A stretch of DNA of 7,786 nucleotides, from NCBI GenBank assembly GCA_026001245.1, contig BNZR01000063.1:1-7786 (forward strand), read 5' to 3'. The DNA comes from Clostridia bacterium (GTDB lineage Bacteria > Bacillota_A > Clostridia > Oscillospirales > UBA929). A program made the translations under genes and the position numbers. How positions within the stretch are numbered: the first letter of the stretch is position 1; every line of letters begins with the position of its first letter. The notes beneath the pieces are model-generated. The model was not told the origin of the DNA and did not search any database. It saw only the letters and a list, made by a program, of their open reading frames with translations. Below, in pieces: positions 5,710-7,786 of this stretch.

Positions 5710-7786
5710 AAAAAGAAAACAAAAACGATATATCATTGTTCGCCACCTTGGCCGGTGTTTTCGGCACAATGCTGTACGGCGGTATCCGCATTGTCGAGTC
5801 GCAGATACTGCATTTTAATATGTGGAACGGGATATTTGTTTTCTGCCTGTCCGCGGCTTTAAGTGTTATTCTGATTGCCTGTCAGCGTTTTATTAAAAAC
5901 ACCGGCCTTATGGCCGTAATCGCGGGTACGCTGATTCTTGCTGCGTTTATCATAGGGGCGATTATAACGAAGGATTTTGAGTATTACTATATCTCGATGC
6001 TTTGTATTTTCGGCATCGTTTGCTTGTACCAACGATTCAAGGCGCTGTTGATATACTACTTTATAAGCTTCGCGGCGAATATCTCGCTGTTTATTTTCGT
6101 GTTCCCGCACGCCGATTATGTACGATTTAACATAATCACAATTGACGCGATGTTGTTTGTTTACGGCACGTTTTTCTTGGCTTTTCTGTCATACAGCGCA
6201 ACCTCGCGGGAGGGCAAGGCGGACAAGGGCTTAAAATCGTTCTCGGCGTTGCTGTCCTCCACGCCCAACTACACCGTTATTATCAACGACGAGGCGCGCA
6301 TAACGTACATCTCTGAATCTATGGCGCGGTTTGCCGACATTGACCCGGAGCTTGCCGTGGGTCAGCCCTTGCTGGATATTTTCGCGGACGACAACGTGCG
6401 TATGATGTTCGCCGACGTTATTGACGCGGACGGTTTTTTCAACGAGGTGCGCCGAATCGACACAGGCGCCACCCCGCATTATTACAACGTAATATGCGAC
6501 AAATTGCACGGCGACGTAAGCGGCGTGTATGTCGATATAACCGACGTTACGCAGACGGTACAATCCAAAAACGAGGCGGAGCAAGCCAAGGAGGCGGCCG
6601 AACGGGCAAAAATCGCGGCGGAACGCGCAAACGAAAGCAAATCGATGTTTTTAGCCACGATGAGCCACGAAATCCGCACACCAATGAATGCCATTATTGG
6701 TATCGCGCAAATGCAATTGCAGGGGGGCGAATTGTCCGACGAACAGTCCAACGCGATCTCAAAAATCTACACCTCCGGCCAGAGCCTGCTGGGGATAATC
6801 AACGACATTTTGGATCTTTCAAAGATAGAAACGGGCAAGCTGGAAATTGAGGTATGCGACTATGACGTTCCCAGCCTGATAAATGATACGATTCAGCTGA
6901 ATATCGTCCGAATAGCGAGCAAGCCGATAGATTTTGTATTGGATCTTAACGATCAAATGCCCGCCCGCCTGTACGGCGACGAGCTGCGTATCAAGCAAAT
7001 CCTTAACAACCTGTTGTCTAACGCGTTTAAGTATACAAATTCCGGGACAATTACGCTGTCTATCGAACCGCAGCTTATGTATGACGAAAACGCGCCCGAC
7101 GGCATTATTATTGTATTCAAAGTCTCGGATACCGGGCAGGGCATGAAGCCCGAACAGCTTAAAATGCTGTTTGACGAATATTCGCGCTTTAATACCGAGG
7201 TAAACCGCACAGTCGAGGGTACCGGATTGGGCATGAGTATCACCAAAAAGCTGGTTGATCTTATGCAGGGTTCCATAGAAGTCAGCAGTGTTTTCGGCGA
7301 GGGAACCACTTTTACGGTCAGCTTGGTACAGCGTATCGTCAACAACAACAAAATCGGGCATGATTTGGCCGAAAAACTGCGCACATTTGAATTCGGCAAC
7401 GAGAAACAAACAACCAATTTGCAGTTTACGCGTGAAAAAATGCCATACGGGCGCGTGCTGATTGTGGACGATGTTGAGACGAATCTATACGTCGCCGAGG
7501 GCTTGATGGCGCCCTACAAGCTGAATATCGAGACGGTTACCAGCGGCTTCGCGGCAATCGAAAAGGTGACAAGCGGCAAGATTTACGACATCATTTTGAT
7601 GGATCACATGATGCCCAAAATGGACGGCATCGAAACCACCAAAAAACTGCGCGAATTTGGCTACACCCGCCCGATAGTCGCGCTTACCGCGAACGCAATC
7701 GCGGGCAACGACAAAATGTTCAGAGCCAACGGCTTTGACGACTTTATATCAAAACCGATTGACGTTCGCTTGCTTAACACCTTGCT
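5706..7786 (+). CDS. Membrane-bound PAS hybrid sensor histidine kinase with C-terminal receiver (3' end beyond window)
   Basis: The plus-strand frame is open from ATG 5706 to the right edge, 693 complete codons. Residues 10-165 hold about five hydrophobic helices with little extracytoplasmic sequence, so the signal may be sensed in or at the membrane. A PAS-like domain follows at about 175-282 (FSALLSSTPNYTVIINDEARITYISES ends its first strands). An Ala/Glu-rich coiled coil (288-312, AEQAKEAAERAKIAAERANE) leads to the phospho-acceptor H321 (MSHEIRTPMNAI). The ATPase domain is intact: N439 in NNLLSNAFKY, G1 box SDTGQGM with D475, G2 box GTGLGM (505-510), GEGTTF. After a linker, the receiver starts at about 581, with D588/D589, phospho-acceptor D633 (LMDHMMPKMDG), T661 and K683. 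The receiver is almost complete at the edge; an HPt domain could follow, as in some relatives. It is third in the operon, overlapping the previous gene by 4 bases. It is the only complete kinase here, so the HD-GYP regulator is its likely partner; cross-talk with the orphaned OmpR-type regulator is possible. Confidence 0.95.
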   Translation, partial: MKKENKNDISLFATLAGVFGTMLYGGIRIVESQILHFNMWNGIFVFCLSAALSVILIACQRFIKNTGLMAVIAGTLILAAFIIGAIITKDFEYYYISMLCIFGIVCLYQRFKALLIYYFISFAANISLFIFVFPHADYVRFNIITIDAMLFVYGTFFLAFLSYSATSREGKADKGLKSFSALLSSTPNYTVIINDEARITYISESMARFADIDPELAVGQPLLDIFADDNVRMMFADVIDADGFFNEVRRIDTGATPHYYNVICDKLHGDVSGVYVDITDVTQTVQSKNEAEQAKEAAERAKIAAERANESKSMFLATMSHEIRTPMNAIIGIAQMQLQGGELSDEQSNAISKIYTSGQSLLGIINDILDLSKIETGKLEIEVCDYDVPSLINDTIQLNIVRIASKPIDFVLDLNDQMPARLYGDELRIKQILNNLLSNAFKYTNSGTITLSIEPQLMYDENAPDGIIIVFKVSDTGQGMKPEQLKMLFDEYSRFNTEVNRTVEGTGLGMSITKKLVDLMQGSIEVSSVFGEGTTFTVSLVQRIVNNNKIGHDLAEKLRTFEFGNEKQTTNLQFTREKMPYGRVLIVDDVETNLYVAEGLMAPYKLNIETVTSGFAAIEKVTSGKIYDIILMDHMMPKMDGIETTKKLREFGYTRPIVALTANAIAGNDKMFRANGFDDFISKPIDVRLLNTL

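Noticed and set aside
5859..7417. Minus-strand and plus-strand secondary frames beneath the hybrid kinase, up to 196 residues
   Set aside because: The hybrid kinase frame is continuous with correctly ordered motifs from 5706 to the edge, so these are shadows.

Overview
The window looks like chromosomal DNA from a Gram-positive member of the Firmicutes, most likely a clostridial (Oscillospiraceae/Lachnospiraceae-like) gut or anaerobic lineage. This rests on protein style: a secreted multi-domain protein with He_PIG, CBM_X2-like and bacterial Ig-like modules, a 7TMR-DISM-type histidine kinase, a receiver/HD-GYP regulator, and a hybrid kinase whose kinase-to-receiver linker is typical of clostridia. 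Strong AGGAGG-type ribosome sites and an intrinsic terminator fit too. The species cannot be read from the sequence.

The layout is two divergent blocks with a shared control region at about 3559-3677. Leftward (minus strand) lie a damaged 7TMR-DISM-type histidine kinase (open frame 2491-3588), an OmpR-type response regulator (1830-2516), an intrinsic terminator (1796-1831), an intergenic region holding a large inverted repeat (1667-1759), and a large exported surface protein that runs off the left edge (1-1636). Rightward (plus strand) lies a tightly coupled operon: receiver/HD-GYP phosphodiesterase (3678-4736), diacylglycerol/lipid-kinase-fold protein (4729-5709), and membrane-bound PAS hybrid histidine kinase (5706 to past the right edge). 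Each gene overlaps the next, by 8 and then 4 bases.

The rightward operon reads as a signalling unit. The hybrid kinase is the probable sensor, the HD-GYP protein the probable phosphorylation-controlled c-di-GMP phosphodiesterase output, and the lipid-kinase-fold protein an unexplained third partner with altered nucleotide-binding motifs. This is the best candidate for an undescribed module.

The leftward two-component pair appears to be decaying. The kinase keeps part of its membrane region, the phospho-acceptor histidine and the N box, but has no extracellular sensor, no convincing start codon and no ATP-binding G boxes. Its frame goes straight into a perfect 13-bp-arm palindrome followed by the regulator gene. 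The regulator's last residues appear to be supplied by a remnant of a short palindromic repeat plus an 11-base G tract. Related repeat halves occur in the adjacent intergenic region, which suggests small palindromic elements have been remodelling this locus. No tRNA, rRNA, CRISPR array, transposase or gene-free stretch longer than 300 bases was seen.
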